A stretch of DNA of 64,000 nt from Streptomyces pinistramenti (GCF_020564935.1 NZ_JAJCXB010000019.1:1-64000); one strand, 5' to 3'. Positions 27,601 to 37,499 are shown, numbered from the stretch's first letter. The notes: a model not told the origin generated them from the letters alone. Made by a program: numbers and translations.

Positions 27601-30600
27601 ACCGACACCTCCGGCAACCCCACCTTCGCCGAACTCATCGGCCGGGTCCGGGAACACGACCTGGCCGCTTTCACCCACCAGGACCTCCCCTTCGAGCAGC
27701 TCGTCGAGAAGCTCAACCCGGAACGGACCGCGGCCCGCCACCCCCTCTTCCAGACCATGCTCACCCTCCAGAACACCACCGAGGCCGCCCTCGACCTCCC
27801 CGGCACCGCCGCCACCCCCCAGCCCTTCCACTCCGCCCCCACCAAGTTCGACCTCGACTTCGTCTTCACCGAACGCTCCGGCGCTGCGGACGCACCCGGC
27901 GGCGTCGACGGCCTGCTGCACTACGCGGCCGACCTCTTCGACCACGCGACCGCCGAAGCCCTGGCCCGGCGGCTGCTGCGCCTCCTCGACGCCGTCAGCC
28001 ACTCCCCCGGCACCCGCATCGGGTCGGTGGACCTGCTCTCGTCCGACGAGCGGGTCCGCGTCCTGGAGCGATGGAACGACACCGCCAGGCCGCTGCCGGA
28101 CGACCGGCCGGCGCACGAGGTCTTCGAGGAACACGCACGCGCCACCCCCGACGCCACCGCGGTGGCCGACGTCGAAGGTGCGCTCACCTTCCGGGAGTTG
28201 AACACCCGGGCGAACCGGCTGGCCTGGCTGCTGCTCGGCCAGGGCATCCGGCCCGAACAGCGGGTCGCCACCCTGCTCCCCCGCACGGCCCGGCACCTGG
28301 TCGCCATGCTGGCCGTACTGAAGGCGGGCGGCTGCTACGTGCCCGTGGACCCGGAGTACCCGCCAGAGCGGATCGCCCTGATGCTCGCCGACGCCGCGCC
28401 CTCGTTCCTGCTGACCGACACCGCGACCCTCCGGGCCACCGATCCGGTCCTGCCGGACGACGTGCCCGCGCCGCAGGTGCTGGCCCTCGACGACCCCGGC
28501 ACCCGGCAGACCCTCGGCCTGCACCCCCTGGTCGACCCGCAACGCAAGGACCGGCCCGTACCGCTGCGCCCCGACCACCTCGCGTACGTCATCTACACCT
28601 CGGGATCGACGGGGAAGCCGAAGGGCGTGGCGGTCGAACACCACAGCCTGCGCAACCTGCTCCACGCCCACCTCCACGAGGTCTTCGCGCCCCAGCGGGC
28701 AGCGGCGGGCGATCACCGCATCCGGGCCCTGGTGACCGGACCGCTGACCTTCGACTCCTCGTGGGAACCGGTGCTGTGGCTGCTGGGCGGCCACGAACTG
28801 CACGTCGTCCCGGACGAGATCCGCCGCGACCCCGAGGCGATGGCCGAGTACATCGAGGCCGCCGCGATCGACTACATGGAACTCTCGCCGACGTACTGCC
28901 GGCAGCTGCTGACGGCCGGGATGCTGTCCGAAGAGCGCTCCTCGCGGCCCCGCATCATCGAACTCGGCGGAGAAGCCGTCGACCAGGCCCTGTGGACCGA
29001 GCTGCGGGGCACACCCGGCATCGAGACCTTCAACACCTACGGACCGACCGAATCCACGGTGTACGTCTCGCACTTCGCCGCGGCGGAACACGAACGGCCC
29101 GCGATCGGGCGGCCGTTCGGCAACATCCGGATGTACGTCCTGGACGCCCAGTTGCAGCCGCTGCCCGCCGGAGTGACCGGCGAGCTGTATCTGGCGGGGG
29201 CCGGCGTGGCCCGTGGCTACCTGAACCGGCCGGGTCTGACCGCGCAGCGTTTCGTGGCCTGCCCGTTCGGGGAGCCGGGCGAGAGGATGTACCGGACCGG
29301 GGACCTGGCACGGTGGCGGGCCGACGGAGTGCTGGACTACCTGGGTCGCACCGACGACCAGGTGAAGATCCGCGGCTTCCGGATCGAGCCGGGCGAGGTG
29401 GAGTCCGTGCTCGCCGCGCACCCCACGGTCGGCCACGTCACGGTCGTCGTCCGCGAAGACCGGCCGGGCGAGCGCCGCCTCGTGGCCTACGTGGTCCCCG
29501 CCGACGGGAGCAGGACCGACGCACGGGAGCTGCGCGCCCACGCGACGCGGGCCCTGCCCCGCCACATGGTGCCGACGTCCTTCGTGTCCCTGGACGCACT
29601 GCCGCTGACCTCGCGCGGGAAGCTGGACCGGCGCAGGCTTCCGGCCCCGGACGACGCGGCGGCGACGGAACGGCGCGGTCCGCGGACGGTGCACGAGGAG
29701 CTGCTGTGCGGGTTGTTCGCCCAGGTCCTGGACGTACCCGCGGTGGGCATCGACGACGACTTCTTCGCGCTGGGCGGCCACTCCATGCTCGCGACCCGGC
29801 TGATCGCGCAGGTACGCGCGGTGCTCGGAGCGGAGCTGAGCATCCGGACGCTGTTCGACGCCCCCACCGTCGCCGGACTGGCCGAAGAGCTCACGCGGGA
29901 CACGGCCGGCGACGACTCCCTGGCCGTGCTGCTGCCGCTGCGCTCCGCGCAACGGGCGGGCACGGCGACCCGGGTCCTCGGCACCACACCGCCCGAGCCG
30001 CTCTTCTGCGTCCACCCGGCGGCGGGCATCAGCTGGGTGTACTCGGGGCTGCTCCGCCACCTGGCCCCCGACCAGCCCGTATACGGCCTCCAGGCGCACG
30101 GGCTCACCGACCCCCAGGCGGCTCCACGGAGCATGACGGAGATGGTGGAGGCGTACCTCACGCAGATCCGGTCGGTGTCACCGGAAGGACCGTACTCGCT
30201 GCTCGGCTGGTCGTTCGGCGGGATCGTCGCGCACGAGATGGCGGTACGCCTCCAGGAGGACGGGCAGGAGGTGCGCTCGCTCGCCCTGATGGACTGCTAC
30301 CCGCCGGCACCGGCCGACTGCGGGCTGCCGGGAGCGGAAGAGGAAGATGCGGAGGAACTGCGGCGGGCGTTGTTCGACTCGCTCGGACACCGGCCGGACA
30401 CCGCGAGCGGGCCGCTCGCGCTGCTCGGGGAACAGGGCCTGGCGGCCATGGTCCGGGTCTTCGCGCGCAACAGCGACCTCCAGGACGGCTTCGTGCCGCG
30501 GCGGTTCCGGGGCGATGTCCTCTTCTTCGAAGCCACCGATGGCCCGATGGCGGGCAGGCAGCGGCCGCAGGACTGGCAGCCGTACGTCACGGGCCGTCTC

Positions 30601-30705
30601 GCCTCCACTCCCGTACGCGGCACCCATGGTGAGCTGACGCGGCCGGACCAACTGGCGCAGATCGGGCCGGTACTGGCGGACTGGTGCACCCGCCGAAGGG
30701 GATGA
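24682..30705 (+). CDS. NRPS T-C-T-C-A-T-TE (2007 aa)
   Basis: Domains by motif: T1 (GGHSLKA, Ser 67), C1 ([14 protein letters not shown] near 126; HHIAADG at 248), T2 (GGHSLLA, Ser 630), C2 (HHIASDG at 811), A (about 1140-1655; [38 protein letters not shown]), T3 (GGHSM, Ser 1701) and TE (GWSFGG, Ser 1844). Both C domains look like the LCL type; no epimerase is present. The A domain code read against GrsA is D-S-E-E-E-G-T-V-Y-K, a strongly acidic pocket suggesting a basic residue (Arg, Lys, Orn or a cyclic guanidino acid). T1 and T2 have no A domain in cis and must be loaded in trans. The TE releases the product. The start has GGGAGGAGC upstream. Confidence 0.92.
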   Translation: MSHTQGPTTAERAAGGVGGQNGHGRTDGEGRGPRSMREELLCELFARVLDVPAVGVTDNFFALGGHSLKAAQLLSRIRAVLGVELGVRELFGAPTVAGVAELLEAGTTARPALTARPHPPVLPLSFAQQRLWFLDRLEQSPTYNAPFAFRLDGVLDTDALQAAVNDVVARHPALRTVFPTHNGEPRQHVLPPQEATVKVPVVPCTEEDLSTLFHDAAFTPFDLATDLPVRVTLFTTGPDDHLLLLTLHHIAADGWSLTPLLRDLSTAYRARRTGAGPDWEPLAVQYADYTLWQRDLLADVGPTQTGFWTEALRDLPAELALPADRPRPARPTHSGGLLSFRLPADLHGRLRSLARDHGSTLFMTLQAGLAALLTRLGAGTDIPLGTATAGRADHALDEVVGFFVNTLVLRTDTTGDPTFAELLSRVREHDLAAFGHQDLPFEQLVEKVNPERSTARHPLFQTMLTLQNTTGAALDLPGITPASEPLRTAPTKFDLVWSFTEEQGDDGLAGICGILQFATDLFDPATAEALAVLLTRLLDAASAAPDAAIGSLEIFASPEQERTLLSRTDAHRRRARDGGAAAGGTGRDGAGEAQRPRSVREELLCELFARVLDVPAVGVTDNFFALGGHSLLATRLLSRIRAVFHVELGVREFFGAPTVTGVAELLERGATARPALAARPRPPVLPLSFAQQRLWFLDRLESGPTYNAPVAFRLHGTVDTDALQAAVNDVVTRHPALRTLYPTHNGEPHQHILPPHAATVKLSAVPCTEEELPALFHDAAFTPFDLATDLPLRATLFTTGTHDHLLLLTLHHIASDGWSLTPLLRDLSTAYRARRTGTRPAWRPLTVQYADYTLWQHDLLADTGAAQTDFWTEALRDLPPEIPLPADRPRPPQPTHTGGLIPFQLPADLHGRLRSLARDHGSTLFMTLQAALAALLTRLGAGTDIPLGTPTAGRTDHALDEVVGFFVNTLVLRTDTSGNPTFAELIGRVREHDLAAFTHQDLPFEQLVEKLNPERTAARHPLFQTMLTLQNTTEAALDLPGTAATPQPFHSAPTKFDLDFVFTERSGAADAPGGVDGLLHYAADLFDHATAEALARRLLRLLDAVSHSPGTRIGSVDLLSSDERVRVLERWNDTARPLPDDRPAHEVFEEHARATPDATAVADVEGALTFRELNTRANRLAWLLLGQGIRPEQRVATLLPRTARHLVAMLAVLKAGGCYVPVDPEYPPERIALMLADAAPSFLLTDTATLRATDPVLPDDVPAPQVLALDDPGTRQTLGLHPLVDPQRKDRPVPLRPDHLAYVIYTSGSTGKPKGVAVEHHSLRNLLHAHLHEVFAPQRAAAGDHRIRALVTGPLTFDSSWEPVLWLLGGHELHVVPDEIRRDPEAMAEYIEAAAIDYMELSPTYCRQLLTAGMLSEERSSRPRIIELGGEAVDQALWTELRGTPGIETFNTYGPTESTVYVSHFAAAEHERPAIGRPFGNIRMYVLDAQLQPLPAGVTGELYLAGAGVARGYLNRPGLTAQRFVACPFGEPGERMYRTGDLARWRADGVLDYLGRTDDQVKIRGFRIEPGEVESVLAAHPTVGHVTVVVREDRPGERRLVAYVVPADGSRTDARELRAHATRALPRHMVPTSFVSLDALPLTSRGKLDRRRLPAPDDAAATERRGPRTVHEELLCGLFAQVLDVPAVGIDDDFFALGGHSMLATRLIAQVRAVLGAELSIRTLFDAPTVAGLAEELTRDTAGDDSLAVLLPLRSAQRAGTATRVLGTTPPEPLFCVHPAAGISWVYSGLLRHLAPDQPVYGLQAHGLTDPQAAPRSMTEMVEAYLTQIRSVSPEGPYSLLGWSFGGIVAHEMAVRLQEDGQEVRSLALMDCYPPAPADCGLPGAEEEDAEELRRALFDSLGHRPDTASGPLALLGEQGLAAMVRVFARNSDLQDGFVPRRFRGDVLFFEATDGPMAGRQRPQDWQPYVTGRLASTPVRGTHGELTRPDQLAQIGPVLADWCTRRRG
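24790..28030 (+). repeat. Tandem duplication of a T-C unit inside the synthetase gene
   Basis: Unit 1 (about 24790-26330) and unit 2 (about 26479-28030) encode nearly the same T-C didomain. For example [20 protein letters not shown] and [15 protein letters not shown] occur in both, and identical nucleotide runs are frequent. Offset is about 1.69 kb. Similarity falls off in the linker after each C domain. This looks like a recent duplication or gene conversion. Confidence 0.75.
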
Positions 30706-30750
30706 GCCGCACCGGCCGGGCGTGCGCAGCGGATGGGCGCCCGGCCGGCC

Positions 30751-30779
30751 GCCCCCGGCCGGGGTCACCGGCCGGGGGC
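30751..30779. terminator. Bidirectional terminator between NRPS and SARP genes
   Basis: GCCCCCGGCCG and CGGCCGGGGGC form a perfect 11-bp stem with a 7-nt loop. It starts 46 bp after the synthetase stop and overlaps the last codons of the convergent SARP gene (stop at 30765-30767). Confidence 0.75.
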
Positions 30780-33260
30780 GGTCGCCGCGGCTCCCGCATC
30801 CGTCCGCGGTGCGCGCGTCCGGCGCAGACCAACCGCCTTGTACGGACGGCCGGTCGCCTCCCCTTCGACGGAGCCGGGCGCCGGGCCCCCGTAGGTCCCG
30901 GCCCGGTCGATGCCGGCCGGCCGCACGGTGTTCTGGAGCACCGGCGGAACGGGCCGGTGGCCGCCGGGGACCGCGCCTTCCGGCGCTTTGCGCGGCGGGG
31001 CCGGTGCCTCGCCTGCGCGGCGGTGGCGGTGGATCAGCTCGGCAGCGCGGCGGGCGCGGTCCACCACACCGGGCCGGCAGTGCGCCTGCGCGGCCCGGAC
31101 CAGGGCGGTGGCCGCCGGTGCCAGCACCCCGAGGGGCAAGGTGTCCCCGAAGCAGGGCAGGAGCGAGAGAGCCTCGACCGCGAGCGCCACCGCCCGCGCG
31201 TCCCCGCCACCGGCCACCTGCCCGGCCACCGCGGCGACGGTGGGCAACGCGTCCCGGATCCACGTCGCCGCCGCTCCGGCCGCCGCGTCCTCCGCTGCCG
31301 GCAGCCGGGCGCGCTGCCGGCTGCCCGGCGGCCGGGATTCCTGGACCGCCCTGGCGATGCCGGTGCGCAGGAAGCCGGCCGCCCTGCGGAGGACCTGGCG
31401 GTGCTCCTGCTCGCTCAGCTCGGCCCTGGCCACCGATCGCGCGTACGCCGCGATCAGGTCGTGGTAGCGGTAGCGACCGGGCGTCCCGGGCTCCAGCAGC
31501 ACCGCGTCGACCAAGGATTCCAGTACAGTCTCCGCCTCCCGTTCCGGCAGGCCGATGACCGCCGCCGCCCCCTGCACGCCGAACTCGGCGCAGTGCGTGA
31601 GGGACAACGCCAGGAAGGCGCGGGCCTGTTGGGGGGAGAGCAGGCGGTACGACTGCTCGAAGACGGCCTGGACGGTCAGCTCTCCCGCCCGGAGTTCGCC
31701 CAGCAGCCTGGTGTCGTCCGACATCCGGGACAGCAGCGTGCCGACGCTCCAGGCGGGCCGGAGCGCAAGCCGGGCGCCGAGCGCGCGCAGTGCCAGGGGC
31801 AGGTGGCTGCCGGCCGCGGCGAGTTCGGCGACGGCGGCCTTCTCCTTCTCGATCCGCCGGGCACCGGCGATCTTGCCGAGCAGTGCCACCGAGTCCTCGG
31901 GGGCGAGCCCCTTCAGCGGTACCTTGACGGCGGCCGGCATCGCCGCCAGGGCACGGGCCGTAATCAGTGCGGCGCACCGGTCGGCGCCCGGGAGCAGCGC
32001 CCCCACCTGGGCGATGTCGGCGGCGTTGTCCAGCACCACCAGTACGGCACGGTCCGACAGCAGGGTGCGGAACAGCGCCGCCCGGTCGCTCACCGCGCGC
32101 GGCAGACGCTCGTGCGCCACGCCCAGCGCGGTGAGGAAGCCGGCCAGGACATCGGCCGGGTCGGCGGCCGCTCCGCAGGGCGAGTGCAGGTCCGCGTACA
32201 ACTGGCCGTCAGGGAAGGACTCCATGACCTGGTGTCCGGCGCGCAGCGCGAGCGCCGTCTTGCCGATGCCGCCCATGCCGGTGATGACCGCCACGGGATG
32301 AGCGGTGGGCCCGCTCAGTGCGGCGACCAGAGTACGTATCTCTTCATGCCGGCCGGTGAAGTCACAGGGAACGGAGGGGAGTTGGGCGGGTACCGGCAGC
32401 CCGGGAGCGAGCTGCTGCGCGGCGGCCGAGGGGCCTGCGGCGGCACCGGGGACGGCGAGGAGCGTGCGGTCGCCCGTCAGGATCGCGGCGTGCAGTTCAT
32501 CGAGGTCGGGCCCGGTGCCGACGCCCAGCTGGTCGGCGAGGGCCCGGCGGACGCGGTCGTAGGCCAGCAGGGCGTCGGCTCTGCGTCCCGACCGGAACAG
32601 CGCCAGCATCAGTGCGCCGTGCAGCCGCTCCCGGTACGGGTACCGCTCCAGGGCGGCGTGGATCCCGGGCACCGCCTCCTCGTGCCGTCCGCACGCCAGC
32701 AGCAGTTCGAGGTGGTGTTCCACCGCGGAGGCCCGCTGTTCGGACAGGGCCCGGCGCTGCTCCTGCGCGTAGGGGCCGGGCAGTCCCGCGAGCGCCGGTC
32801 CCCGCCACAGGGCGAGCGCTTCCTGGACGGTGGCGCAGGCGCGGGCGGGATCGCCGCTCGCGGATTCGCGCCGGGCCCGGGCGGCGAGCCGGCCGAACCG
32901 CAGCGCGTCGACCCGGTCGGGCGGCATGCGCAGGACGTAGCCGTCGGCCGTGGTCCCGATGACGGCGGCGCCGCCCGTTTTGCCGCCCTCTTGAGCGTCC
33001 GCCTGGCTGAAGTGGGCCCGCAGTCGGTGGACGTAGTTCACGATGACCCGCCGGGCGGAGGCCGGCGGATCGTCGGCGTAGAGACCGTCGACGAGTTGGT
33101 CGAGAGTCACCAGGCTTCCCGCCCGCAGTGCCAGTGCCGCCAGCACGGCCTGCGGCCCCGGGGCACCGGGGCGGCCTGCCGCGCCCTGGGCCGAGACGTA
33201 TTCGACGGGGCCCAGCAGGCGTAAATGACCCGCTTCGCGTATTGCCGACAACTGTGACAT
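30765..33260 (-). CDS. SARP-family activator with NB-ARC domain (AfsR-like)
   Basis: The 831-aa protein contains an OmpR-type winged HTH at 10-110 (LRLLGPVEYVSA, VIVNYVHRLRAHF). A bacterial transcriptional activation domain follows at about 115-260 (RPVAG-type region ALALWRGPALAGLPGPYA). An NB-ARC/P-loop region has Walker A GMGGIGKTALALR and then VLVVLDNAADIAQV. The C-terminal TPR region of AfsR is largely replaced by Ala/Arg-rich helices and a low-complexity tail. It is the probable pathway-specific activator of the NRPS cluster and converges on the synthetase gene. The start ATG 33260 has a TATATAT box only 5 nt upstream, which suggests a leaderless transcript. Confidence 0.88.
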   Translation of the reverse strand: MSQLSAIREAGHLRLLGPVEYVSAQGAAGRPGAPGPQAVLAALALRAGSLVTLDQLVDGLYADDPPASARRVIVNYVHRLRAHFSQADAQEGGKTGGAAVIGTTADGYVLRMPPDRVDALRFGRLAARARRESASGDPARACATVQEALALWRGPALAGLPGPYAQEQRRALSEQRASAVEHHLELLLACGRHEEAVPGIHAALERYPYRERLHGALMLALFRSGRRADALLAYDRVRRALADQLGVGTGPDLDELHAAILTGDRTLLAVPGAAAGPSAAAQQLAPGLPVPAQLPSVPCDFTGRHEEIRTLVAALSGPTAHPVAVITGMGGIGKTALALRAGHQVMESFPDGQLYADLHSPCGAAADPADVLAGFLTALGVAHERLPRAVSDRAALFRTLLSDRAVLVVLDNAADIAQVGALLPGADRCAALITARALAAMPAAVKVPLKGLAPEDSVALLGKIAGARRIEKEKAAVAELAAAGSHLPLALRALGARLALRPAWSVGTLLSRMSDDTRLLGELRAGELTVQAVFEQSYRLLSPQQARAFLALSLTHCAEFGVQGAAAVIGLPEREAETVLESLVDAVLLEPGTPGRYRYHDLIAAYARSVARAELSEQEHRQVLRRAAGFLRTGIARAVQESRPPGSRQRARLPAAEDAAAGAAATWIRDALPTVAAVAGQVAGGGDARAVALAVEALSLLPCFGDTLPLGVLAPAATALVRAAQAHCRPGVVDRARRAAELIHRHRRAGEAPAPPRKAPEGAVPGGHRPVPPVLQNTVRPAGIDRAGTYGGPAPGSVEGEATGRPYKAVGLRRTRAPRTDAGAAATAPGR

Positions 33261-33265
33261 CGCCC

Positions 33266-33273
33266 ATATATAT
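33266..33273 (-). promoter_or_regulatory. Putative -10 box of the SARP gene (leaderless)
   Basis: On the minus strand TATATAT is followed by GGGCG and the ATG. Transcription starting about 6 nt after this box would begin at the start codon. No Shine-Dalgarno is evident apart from a GGG. Confidence 0.3.
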
Positions 33274-33652
33274 CAACCCGTCACGTGAGTCCCACTGGTT
33301 CCATACGGCTGGGGACGCAGGGCCGGGACAACTGCCGGTCATCGGTCGGTAACCCTGCGCGCCAGGGGGCCGCACCGGGCCATCCGCGAACACCGGCCGG
33401 AAGCCATCGACGAGACGTGGCCCAGCCGTTGAGTCCGCGCGGGGAAGCCGGCACCGGTGAGATCACAGGATCCACAAGGACCGCAGGTGGCGAACCCGGC
33501 AGGGTTCAGGCGCGCCCCGAAAACCGGCTTCACTCCTGGCAGGGGAGGGCGGGACACCCACCAACCGTGTACGCCCTGGGCTGTCTTCGCGTCCCGGCCC
33601 GAGCCATTACATTGCTCGGGTACGCGAGCAGCCGGCCAAGGGGGTAACGACG
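33274..33652. other. 379 bp intergenic region between divergent SARP and kinase genes
   Basis: It holds the promoters of two divergent genes. CTCG-GGTACG-CGAG (33616-33629) is a small hairpin before the kinase gene, and AAGGGGG at 33638-33644 is its probable ribosome-binding site. I see no coding segment of note. Confidence 0.4.
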
Positions 33653-35275
33653 CTGGACACGGGCAACGGATGCGCGGAGGAAGCCGGGACCGTCGGCCGG
33701 GACGGCGAGGGCCGGTCGGTCGCCGGCCGGTACCGGCTCGTCGAGCGGCTGGGCCATGGCGGGATGGGCACGGTCTGGCGGGCTCGCGATGAGATGGTGC
33801 ACCGGGATGTCGCGGTGAAGGAGCCGCGGATTCCCCACCGCCGCTCCGCATCTCACGGCCAGCGGTTCATCGAGCGGATGCTGCGGGAGGCACGGGCCGT
33901 CGCCAGCGTCACCCACCCCAACGTCGTGACACTGCACGACGTCGTCATGCACGAGGGACAGCCCTGGCTCGTCATGGAGTTGGTGCGGGGACGTTCCCTG
34001 GCCGACCTGCTGGACGAGGGCACGCTCACCCCGCCGGAGACGGCGAAGATCGGCCTGGCGGTGATCGAGGCGCTGGCCGCGGTGCACGCGGCGGGTGTGC
34101 TGCACCGCGACGTCAAGCCCGCCAACGTGCTGCTCGCCGAGGACGGCCGGGTGCTGCTCACCGATTTCGGCATCGCCCACGTCGAGGGCGCCACGCCGCT
34201 GACGGAGACCGGCGCGATCATCGGGTCACCGCAGTACATCGCGCCGGAGCGGGTGTCCGGCCTGCGCCCGGATGCCGCATCGGACATGTGGTCACTGGGC
34301 GTGCTGCTCTTCTTCACGGTGGAGGGCTGGTCGCCTTTCCGGCGGTCGAGTTCGGTCACGACGATGCTTGCCGTGCGCGACGAGAGCCCGCCGCCCCCGA
34401 CGCGAGCCGGGGCGCTGACCCCCCTGATCACCGCACTGCTGCACAAGGACCCTGCGGCGCGTCCGGACGTCGCACGGATCCGGGAAGAACTCCGCGTGGT
34501 GGCGGACGCGCAGACGCCGGTCCCGGAACAGACCGGCGGGCGGCCGCCGATACCGGGCGTCGCCGCCTCCACCACGGGGATCTCCCGTGCCGTGGCCGTG
34601 TCCCGGCCGTGGTACCGCACCGTACGGGCACGGGTGATCACAGCCGTGGCAGGAACGGCGGTGCTCGCGGCACTGGTCCTGGCGAACACCCTGCCGTCCG
34701 ACGCCCCGCCCCACGTGCCGGCCGCAATGCCCGCGCACTGGCAGACGGTCCACGCCAGCGCGGTGCAGGTCACCTTGCCCGCGCCAACCGGGTACCAGCG
34801 CGGAACGCCCAACGACACCATCAACCCCGCGGTCCAGTACCAGTCGCCGGACTTCGACACCACGTCCGTAGGGGAGAAGCCATCGAGCGGACTCCGGTTC
34901 AAGATCCAGGTCTACCGGAATCCGCACACCTCAGACACCACACCCGGCGAAGGCTCGGACAACGACCTCACCGGCTTCTACCACGCCGACGGCCGCGCTC
35001 TCCTCCACTACACACTCAACAACCACGCCGCATTCGGCGGCCGGCCTGCCTCCACGCTCGACGCCCACTACTACGACCGAGGCGACGAGGCGGCAGGAAC
35101 TCTCAGCCGCGGACTCCAACTCAAGGTCATCACCAAGGACTCCGAGGTCGAGTACTCCCTCTACGTCTGGGTGAGAGGCCCCAAGAAGGCCGTCGAGGGG
35201 GACGCACCCATGGCTTTCTACAACAAGATCGTCGCCGGACTGCGGATGCCCGACATCCCAGGGGGCCGGTCCTGA
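33653..35275 (+). CDS. Membrane-anchored Ser/Thr protein kinase (PknB-like)
   Basis: Kinase motifs are complete only if translation starts upstream of ATG 33764. The Gly-rich loop RLGHGGMGTVWRA begins at 33746, the Lys is in VAVKEP, the catalytic loop is VLHRDVKPANVLL, the DFG motif is LTDFGIAH, and IIGSPQYIAPERVSG is the APE region. The only sensible in-frame start after AAGGGGG (33638-33644) is CTG 33653, giving 540 aa. A Pro-rich linker and one membrane segment (ARVITAVAGTAVLAALVLAN) lead to an extracellular domain of about 190 residues of unknown fold. It probably senses an external signal and phosphorylates cytoplasmic proteins. Location next to the SARP gene may reflect AfsK/AfsR-like control, but this is inference. 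Confidence 0.85.
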   Translation: MDTGNGCAEEAGTVGRDGEGRSVAGRYRLVERLGHGGMGTVWRARDEMVHRDVAVKEPRIPHRRSASHGQRFIERMLREARAVASVTHPNVVTLHDVVMHEGQPWLVMELVRGRSLADLLDEGTLTPPETAKIGLAVIEALAAVHAAGVLHRDVKPANVLLAEDGRVLLTDFGIAHVEGATPLTETGAIIGSPQYIAPERVSGLRPDAASDMWSLGVLLFFTVEGWSPFRRSSSVTTMLAVRDESPPPPTRAGALTPLITALLHKDPAARPDVARIREELRVVADAQTPVPEQTGGRPPIPGVAASTTGISRAVAVSRPWYRTVRARVITAVAGTAVLAALVLANTLPSDAPPHVPAAMPAHWQTVHASAVQVTLPAPTGYQRGTPNDTINPAVQYQSPDFDTTSVGEKPSSGLRFKIQVYRNPHTSDTTPGEGSDNDLTGFYHADGRALLHYTLNNHAAFGGRPASTLDAHYYDRGDEAAGTLSRGLQLKVITKDSEVEYSLYVWVRGPKKAVEGDAPMAFYNKIVAGLRMPDIPGGRS

Positions 35276-35505
35276 CGGGCCGGACAAGCGATAGCGCTCG
35301 GAAAGCGGTTGCTCCAGCCCCTGGCCGTCGGCCGCCCCGTGGTCATCCCTCCGGCACCACCGATCACGGCAACAAGTATTCTCCTCCTCACACGTGCCGG
35401 CCGCGTCCGGGGACAGAAGAAACCGCGGCCGTGCGGTCCTGAGAGGGCGAGGGGCGACCCGCGCCCGGGAACACACGAGTGGCACCAGCGAACGGAGCGC
35501 TTCCC

Positions 35506-36306
35506 ATGGCCGAACGCGGCACCCCCGCCGAGGAGATCGACACCAGCAGGCCGCATCCGGCCCGCATGTACGACTTCTTCCTGGGCGGCAAGGACAATTA
35601 CGAGATCGACCGGATCGCGGCTCACCGCATCATGGAGACCGCCCCCGAGGTGCTCGTGAGCGTCAGGGAGAACCGCGCCTTCATGCAGCGTGCGGTCCGC
35701 TTCCTGGTCGGCAACGGCATCCGGCAGATCCTCGACATCGGCACGGGACTGCCCACTTCGCCGAATGTCCACGAGGTCGCGCACGAGATCTCGTCCGATG
35801 TCCGGGTGGCCTACGTCGACAACGACCCCATCGTGAATGTGCACGCCAACGCGCTGATGTCCGGCAGGGGTGTCGGCAACACCAGCATCGTCATGGCCGA
35901 TCTGCACGATCCGCAGGCCATCATCGACCACCCCGACGTCCGCAAGGTGATCGACTTCGACCAGCCGGTGGGACTGTCCCTCGTCGCCATCGCGCACTTC
36001 ATCGCCGACGCCCAAGACCCCTGGGGCATCGTGGCCACCCTGCGCGACGCGCTGCCGGCCGGCAGCTATCTCATGCTCTCGCACACCGCCAACGACATCT
36101 ACCGCGACCGTACCGACGCCGAGGCCGTCTACAACAGCTCCACCGCCGCCCTGAAGCTGCGCAGTCACGCCGAGATCCTGCGTTTCTTCGACGGCTTCGA
36201 CCTCTTGGAACCCGGTCTGGTGCAGGTCCCCTTCTGGCGTCCTGACGGGCCGCTGCCGGGCGACGCCCGCGGCGTCGGCTACTACGGCGGGGTCGGCCGG
36301 CTCTGA
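35506..36306 (+). CDS. SAM-dependent methyltransferase of the DUF574 (Methyltransf_19) family
   Basis: The 266-aa protein has the usual phrases of this actinomycete-specific family: IDTSRPHPARMYDFFLGGKD, NYEIDR, ENRAFMQRAVRFLV, QILDIGTGLPTSPNVHEVA and YVDNDPIV. Many paralogues occur per Streptomyces genome and their substrates are unknown. GGAG at 35494-35497 supports ATG 35506; the GTG at 35479 upstream lacks such a site. Confidence 0.9.
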   Translation: MAERGTPAEEIDTSRPHPARMYDFFLGGKDNYEIDRIAAHRIMETAPEVLVSVRENRAFMQRAVRFLVGNGIRQILDIGTGLPTSPNVHEVAHEISSDVRVAYVDNDPIVNVHANALMSGRGVGNTSIVMADLHDPQAIIDHPDVRKVIDFDQPVGLSLVAIAHFIADAQDPWGIVATLRDALPAGSYLMLSHTANDIYRDRTDAEAVYNSSTAALKLRSHAEILRFFDGFDLLEPGLVQVPFWRPDGPLPGDARGVGYYGGVGRL

Positions 36307-36364
36307 CCGGCCGCCTGCGCGGCGCCAGTTGCGGCCGGGACGATCAGCGGGGAGCGAGGGCCGA

Positions 36365-36402
36365 ACGCCCGGCCTGCCGAGGTGGGGGCCACGGCCGGGC
36401 GT
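36365..36402. terminator. Hairpin between converging methyltransferase and TerD genes
   Basis: ACGCCCGGCC and GGCCGGGCGT form a perfect 10-bp stem around an 18-nt loop. It sits between two stops and may act in both directions. Confidence 0.6.
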
Positions 36403-36413
36403 CGGATACCTGA

Positions 36414-37499
36414 TCAGTCCTCGTAGTAGTTGTTGACGACCACGTCGGGCTCGTCGTCGTCGAACGCCTCGTTGAGCAGCGCGCCGCCGACCAGACCGGC
36501 CGCGCCGGCCCCGATGAGCGCGCCCGTGCCGAAGCGGCGCCCCTGCTGCTGGCCCTGCTGCTGCGGGTAGTCCTGCTGCATCGGCTGCGGGTAGCCCGGC
36601 TGTGCCGGCTGCGGGTACCCCGCCTGGGGCGCGGTGTAGTACGGCGGCGGCGTGGTCTGCACACGCTGGGCGCAGCCTCCGCACGCCTGGATCTGACGCG
36701 GTACACCCCACTGCGGGGACCACATCACGGGCGCCGTTCCGGGGCCGTGTTGGGGGTCGAAGAAGCACGTCATGGGGGAACTCCCTGTCGGTTGCTGTGA
36801 TGTGGCGGCGGAGCCCTGCCCGGACATCTCCCAGCCGTTGACGGTCCCCGCTACCGGCGGAGCGGGGGGCTCGGGGGGCGAGGCGGGAACCGGGGGCTGG
36901 GCCGCGGCGGGCGGATCGGCACGCAGGACGTCGACGCCGAAGTCCTGCGCGATGCCTGCGAGTCCGGATGCGTAGCCCTGGCCGACGGCGCGGAACTTCC
37001 AGTCCGAGCCGTGGCGGTACAGCTCACCGAAGACCATCGCGGTCTCGGTGGCGGCGTCGCCCCGCAGGTCGTAGCGGGCGATTTCGGTGCCGCTGGTCCG
37101 GTCGACCACGCGGATGTGGGCACTGCGGACCTGGCCGAAGTTCTGGCCGCGCTGCTCGGCCTCGTAGAGGGAGACCGGGAAGACGATCTTTGCCACCTCG
37201 GAGGGAACTGCGCCGAGTTCGACGTGGATCTGCTCGTCGTCCCCGCCGCTTCCGCCGTTCGGTTCGCTCCCCGAGTGCCGCACCGAACCGTCGGGGCTGC
37301 GGAGGTTGTTGAAGAAAACGAAGTGCTGGTCGGAAAGGACCTTTCCGTACTGGTCACACAGCAGCGCACTGGCGTCCAGATCGAAACCGGCCCCGCCGAC
37401 GGCTCCCACCTGCCAGCCCAGCCCGACGCTCACCGCGGTCAGGCCGGGGGCCTGTTTGCCCAGCGACACATTGCCGCCCTTGGTCAGGGCCACACCCAT
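36414..37499 (-). CDS. TerD-domain protein with Gln/Pro-rich C-terminal tail
   Basis: With ATG 37499 (GGAGG upstream) the protein has 361 aa. The N-terminal 190 residues form a TerD domain: MGVALTKGGNVSLGKQAPGL, GFDLDASALLCDQYGKV and the calcium-binding-type acidic loops. The rest is a Pro/Gln/Tyr-rich linker (repeats of GYPQPAQPGYPQP) with a Cys pair in ACGGCAQR, and a Gly/Ala-rich hydrophobic segment GTGALIGAGAAGLVGGALL followed by an acidic end. TerD proteins occur in tellurite-resistance and envelope stress complexes. The tail may anchor the protein to membrane or partners. Confidence 0.88.
   Translation of the reverse strand: MGVALTKGGNVSLGKQAPGLTAVSVGLGWQVGAVGGAGFDLDASALLCDQYGKVLSDQHFVFFNNLRSPDGSVRHSGSEPNGGSGGDDEQIHVELGAVPSEVAKIVFPVSLYEAEQRGQNFGQVRSAHIRVVDRTSGTEIARYDLRGDAATETAMVFGELYRHGSDWKFRAVGQGYASGLAGIAQDFGVDVLRADPPAAAQPPVPASPPEPPAPPVAGTVNGWEMSGQGSAATSQQPTGSSPMTCFFDPQHGPGTAPVMWSPQWGVPRQIQACGGCAQRVQTTPPPYYTAPQAGYPQPAQPGYPQPMQQDYPQQQGQQQGRRFGTGALIGAGAAGLVGGALLNEAFDDDEPDVVVNNYYED

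Noticed and set aside
26890-30099. Minus-strand 1069-codon ORF opposite the NRPS gene
   Set aside because: High-GC antisense artefact. The plus strand has complete A, T and C domain motifs.
16544-33260. Assignment of the peptide cluster to a named known product
   Set aside because: Domain order and A-domain codes do not match any product I can name with confidence; naming one would be a guess.
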